Below, in pieces: positions 28,837 through 38,209 of a stretch of DNA of 64,000 bases (its first letter is position 1; each line of letters begins with the position of its first letter). The position numbers were made by a program, and so were the translations under genes. The stretch spans positions 40,180 through 104,179 of the forward strand of contig CAWVSL010000008.1 of NCBI GenBank assembly GCA_963933115.1. The letters run 5' to 3'. The notes below the pieces were generated by a model, which saw only the letters and a list, made by a program, of their open reading frames with translations, was not told where the DNA came from and searched no databases. The DNA comes from JALJPB01 sp963933115. Lineage in GTDB: Bacteria; Pseudomonadota; Gammaproteobacteria; Enterobacterales; Alteromonadaceae.

Positions 28837-30036
28837 TCAGACCAATTTCATTGAAATTGATTGAATTTCAACTTCTTTTTTCTCATTTCGTCTTGTTGTG
28901 CGTTTAGTGCGGTCAAAAACATCACCGGCTAATTGACCACAAGCCGCATCAATATCTGCACCACGAGGACGACGAGTAATGACAGTAAGACCATAGCTTT
29001 GTAATACTTTGTCGAAACGATCAATACGAGAATTGCTTGAGCACTTGTACGGTGATCCCGGGTATGGGTTAAACGGAATCAAATTTATTTTACTTGGTAG
29101 ATCTTTTAATACAATAGCTAATTCATGAGCTTGTTCTGTGCTGTCATTAACATGATCTAACATGACATACTCAATGGTTGCTTGCTTATTCGCCTTTGAA
29201 CCATCAATGTAGCGCGCGGCAGCTTTAACAAAACTTTCTAAAGGATACTTTTTATTAATCGGTACTAATTCATCACGTAATGTATTGTTAGGTGCATGGA
29301 TAGAGACCGCTAAGGCACAATCAATTTTTTCTTTTAGCATATCAAGCGCTGGAACAACGCCTGAAGTACTTACCGTTACTCGGCGTTTTGACAAGCCGTA
29401 TCCTAAATCATTAAGCATGGTATCAAGCGCTGGAATCAAATTTTTCATATTGAGTAAAGGTTCGCCCATACCCATCATCACAATATTAGTTATAGGTCGA
29501 GTACCTGCAATACGTGTTGCACCAATATCATTTGCTACGCGCCAAACTTGGCCAATGATTTCAGAAACCGTGAGGTTTCGATTAAACCCTTGCTGAGCCG
29601 TTGCACAGAAAGTACATTCTAGAGCACACCCTACCTGGGAAGATACACAGAGAGTTGCTCGACCATTTTCAGGAATCCAAACAGTTTCAACTTCTTGGCC
29701 ACCCTCAAGTTTTAAGGCATACTTGATGGTACCATCATCTGACACTTGTTTTTCTGAAATTGTTGGCGCGGTTATTTCACAATTACGTTGTAATTTCTCA
29801 CGTAATTTTTTATTTATATTTGTCATTTGCTCAAAATCATTATATCCAAAGTGATAAATCCACTTCATGACTTGATCAGCACGGAAAGGCTTCTCACCGA
29901 TCGAAGAAAAATATTCCCTCATCATTTGATGATCAAAATTAAGTAAATTGATTTTACCTACAGTTTTAACTGATGCATTATTTTCAGCAAGTTCTTTATC
30001 TGAACTATTTACTGACTCAATATTAATTTCACTCAT
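28837..30036 (-). CDS. rlmN: 23S rRNA/tRNA adenine-C2 methyltransferase RlmN
   Basis: Radical-SAM methyltransferase that makes m2A2503 in 23S rRNA and m2A37 in some tRNAs. The 399-aa protein has the CxxxCxxC cluster motif as CALECTFCATAQQGFNR, and the second catalytic Cys lies near the C terminus in ADIDAACGQLAG. The N-terminal 20 or so residues are a variable extension. It is between ndk and the pilF-like gene, the standard position. Confidence 0.97.
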   Translation of the reverse strand: MSEINIESVNSSDKELAENNASVKTVGKINLLNFDHQMMREYFSSIGEKPFRADQVMKWIYHFGYNDFEQMTNINKKLREKLQRNCEITAPTISEKQVSDDGTIKYALKLEGGQEVETVWIPENGRATLCVSSQVGCALECTFCATAQQGFNRNLTVSEIIGQVWRVANDIGATRIAGTRPITNIVMMGMGEPLLNMKNLIPALDTMLNDLGYGLSKRRVTVSTSGVVPALDMLKEKIDCALAVSIHAPNNTLRDELVPINKKYPLESFVKAAARYIDGSKANKQATIEYVMLDHVNDSTEQAHELAIVLKDLPSKINLIPFNPYPGSPYKCSSNSRIDRFDKVLQSYGLTVITRRPRGADIDAACGQLAGDVFDRTKRTTRRNEKKEVEIQSISMKLV

Positions 30037-30165
30037 AACAAGAAATTTCCAAACAACAAAATTTTAAAGAGATAAATTGTATACTTTTTATACATAAGTA
30101 ACAATTTGACAAAGAATATAAAGCTAAATAACCTAATTAAAATAATAAAGTCACTTAGCTATAAA

Positions 30166-30205
30166 AATAAAGGGTTTTACTGAAAGTTCAGTAAAACCCT
30201 TTATT
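30166..30205 (-). terminator. Rho-independent terminator of ndk
   Basis: A perfect 19-bp inverted repeat (30166-30184 / 30187-30205) around AG, with core GGGTTTTACTGAA. On the minus strand it runs into TTTTTAT. It lies about 60 bp after the ndk stop and is one of the strongest hairpins in the window. Confidence 0.92.
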
Positions 30206-30263
30206 GAAAATTAATTAAACAAATGAGTAACTAGTTAACTTACCTATTTGTTTTGACGCCTAA

Positions 30264-30695
30264 TTAACGAGTACGTGGACAGATTTCATCATCAGAGAAG
30301 AAATAAGCAATTTCACGTGCAGCAGACTCTAATGCATCACTTCCATGACAAGCATTTTCGTCAATTGAAGTTGCATAGTCAGCACGTAATGTACCTGTAA
30401 GGGCATCAGCGGGATTAGTAGCACCCATGATTTCACGATGTTTAAGAACAGCATTTTCGCCTTCTAACACTTGAACCATAACAGGTCCTGAAGTCATAAA
30501 CTCAACTAAGGCACCAAAGAAAGGACGTTCGCTATGTTCGGCATAAAAACCTTCAGCTTTTTCTTTGCTTAAGTGCACCATTTTAGCAGCAACGATTTTA
30601 AAACCAGCAGTTTCAAAACGATTATAGATTTGGCCAATTGCATTTTGCGCTACAGCATCAGGCTTTAAGATTGAAAAAGTACGTTCGATAGCCAT
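30264..30695 (-). CDS. ndk: Nucleoside diphosphate kinase
   Basis: Transfers the gamma-phosphate between nucleoside triphosphates and diphosphates. The 143-aa protein shows ERTFSILKPDAV at the start and the active-site histidine in NACHGSDALESA. Length is exact for the family. It has its own strong terminator, so it is probably monocistronic although rlmN follows on the same strand. Confidence 0.98.
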   Translation of the reverse strand: MAIERTFSILKPDAVAQNAIGQIYNRFETAGFKIVAAKMVHLSKEKAEGFYAEHSERPFFGALVEFMTSGPVMVQVLEGENAVLKHREIMGATNPADALTGTLRADYATSIDENACHGSDALESAAREIAYFFSDDEICPRTR

Positions 30696-30981
30696 GATTA
30701 GCCCTCTTAAGTTAAATTAATATCAATAGATCATCCGCCCAAAATAAAAACTCATTATTTTACATAATAAATAAATTATAATGGATGAATTTTGGGCGCA
30801 TTATAGACGAGTTAGCTGCAGCAAACAACCACATCAACACCTGATTTTAATATCAAAGGTCACTTTCCTTTATTAAAAAAGACAATTAAATCGATCTTTG
30901 GAATCAAAGTAATAGGTTTACCGTGGTCAGAGTAAACCATTCAGAGGTTTATTTAAAAAAAACTCGATACCATACGAAGTC

Positions 30982-32673
30982 TTAATAGCTGATTCGTCGA
31001 TATTCTCGATAATCTGCAGTCCAAAAATTTCGCTCAATTTTAGCTAACAACATTTCATCAGACAACTCTAAAGCTAAACCTTGTTTATAGGCAACTTTAG
31101 CTATATTAAACGCTATTTTTTTACTTAATTGGGCAATTTCAGTTAATGGTGGTAATAACTCACCTTTACCAGTATTGGCTAATGGTGATGCATCAGCAAG
31201 GGTTTCACTTGCTACCATCAACATTTCCTCAGTAATACGATTAATATTTGCTGACACAACCCCTAAACCAATACCTGGAAATATATATGAGTTATTACAT
31301 TGGGCAATGGGAAAGGTTTTTCCTTGGTATTCGACGGGTTCAAATGGACTCCCTGTAGCAATAACAACCTGGCCATCAGTCCATTTAATAACATCTGTTG
31401 GTGTCGCTTCTACTTGTCGTGACGGATTACTTAATGGAAATATGATGGGTTTAGGACAATGTTGCTTCATCGCTTTGATTACTTGTTCACTAAATAACCC
31501 CGCTTGACCTGAAACACCAATAAGAATATCAGGTTGTCCACTATGCATCACTTCAATAAGCGATGCATACTCACCCTCAATTTTCCATTTATCTAACGAA
31601 ATTTTAGTTTGTACTAACTTCTCTTGAAAGTCTCTTAGTCCCTTCATACCTTGAGTTAATAAACCAAAACGATCAACCATAAAAACTTGGCTACGCGCTT
31701 GTAAAGGCGTGATACCTTCACTAATCATCTGTGTGATAATTTGTTCAGCAATGCCACAACCCGCAGAACCAGCACCAACAAAAGCAACCTTTAATTGTGA
31801 TAATCTAACACCACGGCTTCGACAAGCAGCCAGTAAAGTTCCGACTGTAACCGATGCGGTACCTTGGATATCATCATTAAAACAACAAATTTGATCCCGA
31901 TAACGCTCAAGAAGTGGCATAGCATTAGGCTGGGCAAAGTCTTCAAACTGCAACATCACTTGAGGCCAACGACGTTTTATCGCATTAATAAAAAGCTCAA
32001 CAAATTCATTGTACTGTTCTTGATTAATACGTTTGTGGCGCGACCCCATATACATCGGGTCATCTAATAACTTTTGATTATTTGTTCCAACATCCAACAT
32101 CACAGGCAAAGTATAGGCAGGACTAATCCCTCCACAGGCCGTATACAAAGATAACTTACCAATAGGAATACCCATCCCACCAATACCTTGATCACCTAAT
32201 CCTAAGATACGTTCTCCATCGGTAACAACAATAATTTTAACTTTGTTTTTAGTGGCATTACGTAAAATATCATCAATATTATGACGCTCTTCGTACGAAA
32301 TGAATAACCCTCGAGAACTTCGATATATATCAGAGAACTGCTCACAAGCATCACCGACTGTGGGTGTATAAATGATTGGCATCATCTCAGCTAGATGTGC
32401 TTGCACTAGTTTATAAAATAAGGTTTCATTATTATCATGAATGGCTCTTAAATAGATATGCTTATTTAGACTACCGCGAAAGCTACAATATTGCATATAC
32501 GCGCGATCTACTTGTTCTTCAATAGTTTCGTAGCGAGGTGGCAATAGCCCCATTAGATTAAAGCTACCACGCTCTTTTTTGGTGAAAGCACTCCCTTTAT
32601 TAAGAAGTGGTGTTTCTAGTAATGTAGGTCCAGCATAAGAGATATAAAGAGGCTTTTTGTAAGAAGATGTCAT
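30982..32673 (-). CDS. maeA: NAD-dependent malic enzyme (malate dehydrogenase, decarboxylating)
   Basis: Converts malate to pyruvate and CO2 with NAD+. The 563-aa protein matches the long MaeA/SfcA form: YISYAGPTLLETPLLNKGSAF at the start, the malic motif PIIYTPTVGDACEQFS, FNDDIQGTASVT for metal binding, and the nucleotide-binding loop FVGAGSAGCGIAEQ. The C terminus AKIERNFWTADYREYRRI is usual. It stands alone between ndk and iscX. Confidence 0.96.
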   Translation of the reverse strand: MTSSYKKPLYISYAGPTLLETPLLNKGSAFTKKERGSFNLMGLLPPRYETIEEQVDRAYMQYCSFRGSLNKHIYLRAIHDNNETLFYKLVQAHLAEMMPIIYTPTVGDACEQFSDIYRSSRGLFISYEERHNIDDILRNATKNKVKIIVVTDGERILGLGDQGIGGMGIPIGKLSLYTACGGISPAYTLPVMLDVGTNNQKLLDDPMYMGSRHKRINQEQYNEFVELFINAIKRRWPQVMLQFEDFAQPNAMPLLERYRDQICCFNDDIQGTASVTVGTLLAACRSRGVRLSQLKVAFVGAGSAGCGIAEQIITQMISEGITPLQARSQVFMVDRFGLLTQGMKGLRDFQEKLVQTKISLDKWKIEGEYASLIEVMHSGQPDILIGVSGQAGLFSEQVIKAMKQHCPKPIIFPLSNPSRQVEATPTDVIKWTDGQVVIATGSPFEPVEYQGKTFPIAQCNNSYIFPGIGLGVVSANINRITEEMLMVASETLADASPLANTGKGELLPPLTEIAQLSKKIAFNIAKVAYKQGLALELSDEMLLAKIERNFWTADYREYRRISY

Positions 32674-32818
32674 AAGTAAAAATCGTTAAACATTATTTAA
32701 AAGAACTATAGATTTCAATTATAAATAAACTATTTATAACAACAAGGGTATAAGTAAAATAAATAGTGAAAATAAATGTTAATTATAACAAATAAAGTCA
32801 TTCGAAATTATAAAGCCA

Positions 32819-33019
32819 TTAATCCATTTCAGCAATCCAAGCTAATTGAACCGCTTCAAGTACCCTTTCACCACAATGATTAGGATCATCACCAAATCGG
32901 TCTAACTCTAAAATCCATTTTCTGAGTTCATTAAAATGAAGTCTTAGGGGATCAACATCAGGATGGAGTTCTATTAAGTCCAAGGCTATTTCTAAGGAGT
33001 CGCTCCAATGTAAAGTCAT
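32819..33019 (-). CDS. iscX: Fe-S cluster assembly protein IscX
   Basis: A 66-aa acidic protein of the IscX/YfhJ family, an iron-dependent modulator of the cysteine desulfurase IscS. It shows LHWSDSLEIALDLIELHPDVDP, RKWILELDRFGDDP and LEAVQLAWIAEMD, aligning over the full length with the family. IscX is normally the last gene of the isc operon; here it is an orphan beside maeA. An upstream PLP enzyme of the cysteine-desulfurase fold lies 320 bp away. Confidence 0.9.
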   Translation of the reverse strand: MTLHWSDSLEIALDLIELHPDVDPLRLHFNELRKWILELDRFGDDPNHCGERVLEAVQLAWIAEMD

Positions 33020-33340
33020 ATCTAAACCTCATGATCAAAAAAATTAGTGAATAAATTAAAGCCATACTTTAAAACTCATTAAAATAGCAGCTGAAAGTAA
33101 AAGTAGTCTGTCGTTAACATAATAATTAACCATAGCAATAAAAGCCGAATTTTGCGGCAAAAATAGCAGTTTGTTTGCCACCATTGGCGAAAGAGTATTT
33201 TCAAAGGCTAGCTAAAGTCATTTATAAATAGGTTTATAGTAACCATTTAAATCTCAAGGGCAAGTATTACCCTCGGTATATAAAATGGATAAACGTTTGA
33301 TTAAAAAATTGACTAATAAAATTGTTTGTTATGACTTAAG
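33020..33340. other. Spacer between the class V aminotransferase gene and iscX
   Basis: 321 bp without a gene. A weak hairpin GCCG-N7-CGGC near 33145-33160, followed on the minus strand by TTTTATT, might end the aminotransferase transcript, but the stem is short. Nothing else stands out. Confidence 0.3.
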
Positions 33341-34819
33341 CTACATTTCAGGAAAAAGACTAAAGTCATCAAGGCCAACATAATTAATAATTAATGAATG
33401 ATGTTCAAAATCACCTGTTGCCGGATTAAAGCGATAATCTTTAGACCATACTTGCATATTTTTAGTCAGTGAATGGATTGCATCAACAACGAACTGAGCT
33501 TCTTTATCTGTCGTTGTTGGATGAAATGAGGCGCGAATCCAGCCTGGTTTTTCACAATAGTCGCCGGCATCAATTTGGTTGGTAATTTTTTGTGATGTGT
33601 CGTGATCAACATTTAATAAAATATGTCCATATGTGCCGGCACATGAACAACCCCCACGGGTTTGAATACCAAACTTATCATTGAGCATCCGAACCACTAA
33701 ATTGTAATGTACATTTTCAATATAAAAAGAAATGATACTTAAGCGCTCTGTCACCCTTGGCTCAAGTATTTTTACTTGTTTATTTTTACTTAGGCCATTC
33801 ATAACCAACATGGTTAACTCTTTTTCTCTTGCGGTAATTTTTTTAACGTCCATAGCATCCTTCACTTTTATTGCTAAGGCCGTGCGTATACATTGTAAAA
33901 ATCCCGGAGTGCCACCATCTTCTCTAATCTCAATATTATTAAAAAAGCTGTGTTCTCCCCAAGGATTAGTCCAAGTAACTGTTCCACCACCAGGGTGATC
34001 TGGGACTTTATTTTTATAGAGGGTTTTATTAAAAACGAGTACTCCAGAGCTTCCTGGACCACCTAAAAATTTATGTGGCGAAAAGAAAATAGCATCAAGA
34101 GTTTGAGCTTTATTCATTGGATGCATGTCAATATGGACATAAGGTGCTGAGCAAGCAAAGTCTACAAAACAAACCCCTTCATGCTTATGCATTATCTCAG
34201 CTAACTGGTAATAAGGTGTTTTAATACCAGTAACATTTGAGCACGCAGAGAATGAACCTATTTTCACTTGCCGGTCTTGATATTTTGCTAACAATACTTC
34301 TAAATGAGCCAGCGAAGGTAAACCATTTTCATCTGGGTCAATAATCTCTAAAGTAACATCACATTCATACCATGTTGTTTGATTAGAGTGATGTTCCATA
34401 TGGGTAATAAACACAACTGGCTTTTCAGCCTCACTGAACTGTACTTGTTTCTGCATACGCTCGGGGATGCGTAATCCTAAAATACGCTGGAATTTATTTA
34501 TTACATCGGTCATACCTGCACCTGAGGTAATCAAAATATCGCTATCACAAGCATTAACATGATGCTTAATCACTTTTTGCGCTTGGTGATAGGCCAAGGT
34601 CATTGTACTGCCAGTTAAGTTGGTTTCTGTATGAGTATTGGCTATATAAGGGCCAAGTGTATTAGAAATGTAGCTCTCAATGGGATGATAGAGTCGTCCA
34701 CTGGCAGTCCAGTCAGCATAAATAATAGCTTGGTCTTTTTCACCAATTTTATGGCTTAAATCTTGTCCAATAATTTGCTGACGAAAGGGTAAAAAGTGCT
34801 GCTCTAGTTCTGAAGACAT
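33341..34819 (-). CDS. PLP-dependent aminotransferase class V (cysteine desulfurase-like)
   Basis: A 492-aa PLP enzyme of the aminotransferase class V fold, which includes cysteine desulfurases. The PLP lysine is in FFSPHKFLGGPGSSG. The first part carries IYADWTASGRLYHPIE and ITSGAGMTDVINKF, and the motif THMEHHSNQ contains the His that stacks on PLP. A Cys-rich loop QTRGGCSCAGTYG lies where desulfurases carry the catalytic Cys. It is 24 bp downstream of a DecR-like regulator gene, so a role in cysteine or related sulfur-amino-acid breakdown is plausible. It is not IscS or SufS by length or context. Confidence 0.85.
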   Translation of the reverse strand: MSSELEQHFLPFRQQIIGQDLSHKIGEKDQAIIYADWTASGRLYHPIESYISNTLGPYIANTHTETNLTGSTMTLAYHQAQKVIKHHVNACDSDILITSGAGMTDVINKFQRILGLRIPERMQKQVQFSEAEKPVVFITHMEHHSNQTTWYECDVTLEIIDPDENGLPSLAHLEVLLAKYQDRQVKIGSFSACSNVTGIKTPYYQLAEIMHKHEGVCFVDFACSAPYVHIDMHPMNKAQTLDAIFFSPHKFLGGPGSSGVLVFNKTLYKNKVPDHPGGGTVTWTNPWGEHSFFNNIEIREDGGTPGFLQCIRTALAIKVKDAMDVKKITAREKELTMLVMNGLSKNKQVKILEPRVTERLSIISFYIENVHYNLVVRMLNDKFGIQTRGGCSCAGTYGHILLNVDHDTSQKITNQIDAGDYCEKPGWIRASFHPTTTDKEAQFVVDAIHSLTKNMQVWSKDYRFNPATGDFEHHSLIINYVGLDDFSLFPEM

Positions 34820-34842
34820 AATGGTTAACCCTTATAAAAAAA

Positions 34843-35307
34843 CTAAGCAGATATAAGAGGCAGTTCAGTAGAGCTCTTTATCTCCTCCATAGCAAAACTA
34901 GAGGTAACATTGGTTAAATTGGTTGCATCAATAAAACGCTTATAAAAAGCATCATAGTTAGCAATATCTTTAACCACCACCCGCAATAAGTAGTCGTATT
35001 CACCACTCATCCGATAAAAATCGACTACTTCAGGAAATGCCGAAACGGTCGCTGAAAAATTAGCTAACCAATCATTGTCATGCCGACTAGTTTTAACCTG
35101 AACAAAAACCGAAACACTCAAGTCAAGCAAGGCAGCATCTAATAGCGCAACTTTACGTTTAATTATCCCACTTTTTTCTAGTTTTTGAAGACGCCGCCAG
35201 CAAGGTGTTTTAGTTAACCCAACTTGCTTAGCAAGCTCTTCAACAGCGATACTAGCATCTCGTTGTAAAATAGCAATAAGTCGCAAGTCAATCTTATTTA
35301 AGTGCAT
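34843..35307 (-). CDS. Lrp/AsnC-family transcriptional regulator, DecR-like
   Basis: A 154-aa feast/famine regulator with an N-terminal HTH (residues about 4-60, QVGLTKTPCWRRLQKLEKSGII) and a C-terminal RAM ligand-binding domain. The KTPCWRRL helix, MSGEYDYLLRVVV, YDAFYKRFIDATNL and VTSSFAMEEIKSSTELP closely match E. coli DecR (YbaO), which responds to cysteine and activates a cysteine desulfidase. The next gene, 24 bp away on the same strand, is a desulfurase-like PLP enzyme, so it is the natural target. Confidence 0.88.
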   Translation of the reverse strand: MHLNKIDLRLIAILQRDASIAVEELAKQVGLTKTPCWRRLQKLEKSGIIKRKVALLDAALLDLSVSVFVQVKTSRHDNDWLANFSATVSAFPEVVDFYRMSGEYDYLLRVVVKDIANYDAFYKRFIDATNLTNVTSSFAMEEIKSSTELPLISA

Positions 35308-35633
35308 TTAGTTCTAATTATAAGTCATTATTTAGTACAAATTACCAATATCGACCAACTATCGCAACCTTAATAAAATATTATCTCTTTTAAGACACCA
35401 ATATTGAAATTATATTTCACCAAAACCTGTAAAAAAAACTTATTTTTTCTCAAATAGAGTGAGTTCATGAAAATATATTATTAATTTAGCTGCTGGTAAT
35501 GATGGCAAAGTGGATGGATTGCTGACGAGAGTAAATAATAAAAAAGATAATAAAATAAGCCTTAAAGAGAAAGGATCTCTTTAAGGCTTTTGAGGTAGTT
35601 AGTAGTGATTTTCTCTAATCACTCCATTTAGTC
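35308..35633. other. Spacer between the M3 peptidase and the Lrp-type regulator gene
   Basis: 326 bp. The left end holds the terminator at 35557-35589. The remainder is AT-rich and should contain the promoter of the regulator gene; I could not pick a convincing -10/-35 pair. Confidence 0.3.
35557..35589 (-). terminator. Terminator after the M3 peptidase gene
   Basis: Perfect 14-bp stem AAGCCTTAAAGAGA (35557-35570) / TCTCTTTAAGGCTT (35576-35589) with a 5-nt loop. On the minus strand TATTTTATTAT follows; on the plus strand only TT follows, so it mainly serves the leftward gene. Confidence 0.85.
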
Positions 35634-37835
35634 CTACTTTACAGGAAACCCACGGTCACGCATTAACGCTTCAACCTTTGCATCACGCCCTCTAAAGGTA
35701 CGATATGCTACTGCAGGGTCCACTGAATTTCTGACACTAAAAAGATGATCAACTAACTTTTTAGCGACATCAGCATCATAAAAACCACCTGGCGCTTCAG
35801 CAAAGGCCTCGGCAGCATCAGAGGTCAGTACTTCTGCCCACATATAACCATAGTAACTGGCAGAGTAGCCCTCGCTACTAAACACATGGCCAAATTGAGG
35901 CGTACGATGACGCATAACGACTTGTTCAGGCATATTCAAAGCGGCTAAAGTTTCACGTTCAAACTTATCAACATCAATGTTTGAAGGATCCATCGTATGA
36001 AGTTTCATATCAATGAGTGCAGAAGCAAGATATTCAGTCGTTTTAAAGCCCTCATTGAAGGTCGCTGCTTGTTTTATTTTAGCGACTAAATCGGCGGGCA
36101 TTGCCTTACCTGTTTTATAATGGATTAGGTATTTACTGATCACTTCATCAGTCGATAACCATCGCTCTAGAAGCTGAGATTGAAACTCTGTGTAATCACG
36201 AACACCACCATTAAGGGTTGGATAAACAACATTAGAGGATAAAAAATGCAAAGCATGACCAAATTCATGAAAGTAAGTTTCAGCATCATCCCAAGAAATT
36301 AAAGCAGGTTCGCCAGGAGCGCCTTTACTAAAGTTTGAATTATTAGAAGATAGCACATTAGTTTTACCATCATAGGTAGTATGGCTTCGATAGGTAGTAG
36401 CCCAAGCGCCAGAGCGTTTACCTTGGCGAGCAAACGGGTCTAAATACCATAAGCCAATATGTTCGCCTGATGTTTTATCTTTGACTTCCCATACTTTAAC
36501 GTCTTCATGAAAAACAGGGACAGAGTCATCAGTAACCGGCGTAAACTCAAAGTTAAATAAACGACCAGCAACATAGAACATTGCATCTCTTAACTTATCT
36601 AATTGCAAGTATTGCTTTACTTCGTCTGAGTCTAGGTCATATTTTGACTGACGAACTTTCTCAGCGTAAAAGCGATAATCCCAAGCTTTAATTTCTTTTA
36701 AATCATCTTCTGCTTTAGCGATAATTAGCATGTCTTTCACTTCTTCATCAACACGAGCAATAGCAGCAGGCCATACCGACTCCATCAAATCAATCGCATT
36801 TTCTGGGGCTTTAGCCATTCGATCTTCTAAACGCCAAGACGCATAGTTTTTATAACCGAGTAAGCCGACACGCTCATGACGAAGCGTTAATATTTCAGCG
36901 ATAATGGCGTTATTATCAAATTCATCACCATTATCGCCACGATTATAATAGGTTTCCCATACTTGTTGACGTAATTGGCGCTGAGTTGAGTAAGTTAAAA
37001 AAGGGTCCATTGAAGAACGTGTATTGGTAATAGCGAATATACCTTCACGTTGGCGATCTTTTGCTGCGGAGGCTGCTGAATTGATCACCGATTGGGGTAA
37101 ACCACCCAGCTGTTTATCGGTTAGATAAAGAACGTAACTCTCTTCATCAGATAATACATTACTTGAAAATTGAGTATGAAGTTCCGCTAAACGTTGATTT
37201 ATTTGAGCATAACGTTGCTTAGCTTCACCTAGTAATGTGGCGCCATTTCGGAAAAAACCATTATAAGTTAATAAAACTAAGCGTTGTTGATCGGCACGTA
37301 AACCTTTTACTTCGTCCGAGTTGTAAACTAAAGACACTCGTTTAAATAAGGCTTCATTTTGACTGATTTTAGAATTGAATGCAGCAAGCTTAGGCGCCAT
37401 ACTTTTTTGAATTTCTCTAAACTCAGGCGACGACATATTTGAACGCCAAATACCCCAGTAATTAAAGACTCGACTGAGTAATTCGCCGGTACGCTCCATC
37501 TCAACAATGGTGTTTTCAAAGGTTGCAGGCTCAATATTATTAGCAATCACATCAATTTCTGCTAAATTCTGTTTCATGCCCTCCTCGATAGCAGCAACTA
37601 AGCCAATAAGCGACACTTTATCAAAAGCAGGAACGCCTTCAAATGGGCCAGTCCATTTAGCCAGTAATTGTAACTTAGCTTTTTCTACATCATTACCCGC
37701 ATTGATTTGCTTTTCTGAGTCGATAACAACAGTTGCTTTAGCTACTTCGCTTGTAGGCAAAGGTTCTTTATCATTACTACAGGCCATTAGTGTAATGGTT
37801 GCAAAGAGTACAGTAATAAAACTTTTTTTCTTCAT
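35634..37835 (-). CDS. M3-family zinc metallopeptidase, peptidyl-dipeptidase Dcp-like lipoprotein
   Basis: A 733-aa thimet-oligopeptidase-fold peptidase. The zinc motif HEFGH lies near residue 523 (ETYFHEFGHALHFLS) and downstream segments FGHVFSSEGYSASYYGYMWAEV are typical of Dcp, which removes C-terminal dipeptides. A signal peptide with a lipobox (LMAC, Cys19) implies attachment to a membrane on the periplasmic side. It is monocistronic with its own terminator. Confidence 0.93.
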   Translation of the reverse strand: MKKKSFITVLFATITLMACSNDKEPLPTSEVAKATVVIDSEKQINAGNDVEKAKLQLLAKWTGPFEGVPAFDKVSLIGLVAAIEEGMKQNLAEIDVIANNIEPATFENTIVEMERTGELLSRVFNYWGIWRSNMSSPEFREIQKSMAPKLAAFNSKISQNEALFKRVSLVYNSDEVKGLRADQQRLVLLTYNGFFRNGATLLGEAKQRYAQINQRLAELHTQFSSNVLSDEESYVLYLTDKQLGGLPQSVINSAASAAKDRQREGIFAITNTRSSMDPFLTYSTQRQLRQQVWETYYNRGDNGDEFDNNAIIAEILTLRHERVGLLGYKNYASWRLEDRMAKAPENAIDLMESVWPAAIARVDEEVKDMLIIAKAEDDLKEIKAWDYRFYAEKVRQSKYDLDSDEVKQYLQLDKLRDAMFYVAGRLFNFEFTPVTDDSVPVFHEDVKVWEVKDKTSGEHIGLWYLDPFARQGKRSGAWATTYRSHTTYDGKTNVLSSNNSNFSKGAPGEPALISWDDAETYFHEFGHALHFLSSNVVYPTLNGGVRDYTEFQSQLLERWLSTDEVISKYLIHYKTGKAMPADLVAKIKQAATFNEGFKTTEYLASALIDMKLHTMDPSNIDVDKFERETLAALNMPEQVVMRHRTPQFGHVFSSEGYSASYYGYMWAEVLTSDAAEAFAEAPGGFYDADVAKKLVDHLFSVRNSVDPAVAYRTFRGRDAKVEALMRDRGFPVK

Positions 37836-38209
37836 GTGGTATGCCCTTCTTCTGGATTATTTAACCTAGTCTATTGAATTAATTTGTTATTAAGCCATTA
37901 TCAACTCACTAGGTTCTCTTATTTACTGATATTAAAATGGTATTAATAAACCAAAGTAAGATATCGAGTTGGTAAAGAAAATACTAGCCTTATTGGTCAA
38001 GATGTTTAAAGAATATTTTTAGAATAACGAAAACAAGGTGAGCCAAGGTACACTTATTCATATGAGGCCAGTTCCTCTGTGAAAATCACGTTAAAGCAAG
38101 TTAGACCTTCTAATTTTGTCGACTTAAGTCCAGACTTGCACAGCAAATCTATACTCCGTATGCTAGAAGCTAATAAACTTCAGTCAATATAAGTAACGAC
38201 GATCCATTT
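37836..38209. other. Divergent spacer between the M3 peptidase and the hydroxyacid dehydrogenase gene
   Basis: 374 bp that should carry two promoters. A 37-codon GTG-start frame (38079-38192; KITLKQVRPSNFVDLSPDLH) ends 17 bp before the dehydrogenase ATG. It reads plausibly as protein but has no clear ribosome binding site, so I leave it as an unproven small ORF. Confidence 0.3.

Noticed and set aside
30915..30938. Terminator for maeA at the GGTTTAC/GTAAACC inverted repeat
   Set aside because: Stem is 7 bp, loop of 10, and no T run follows on the minus strand.
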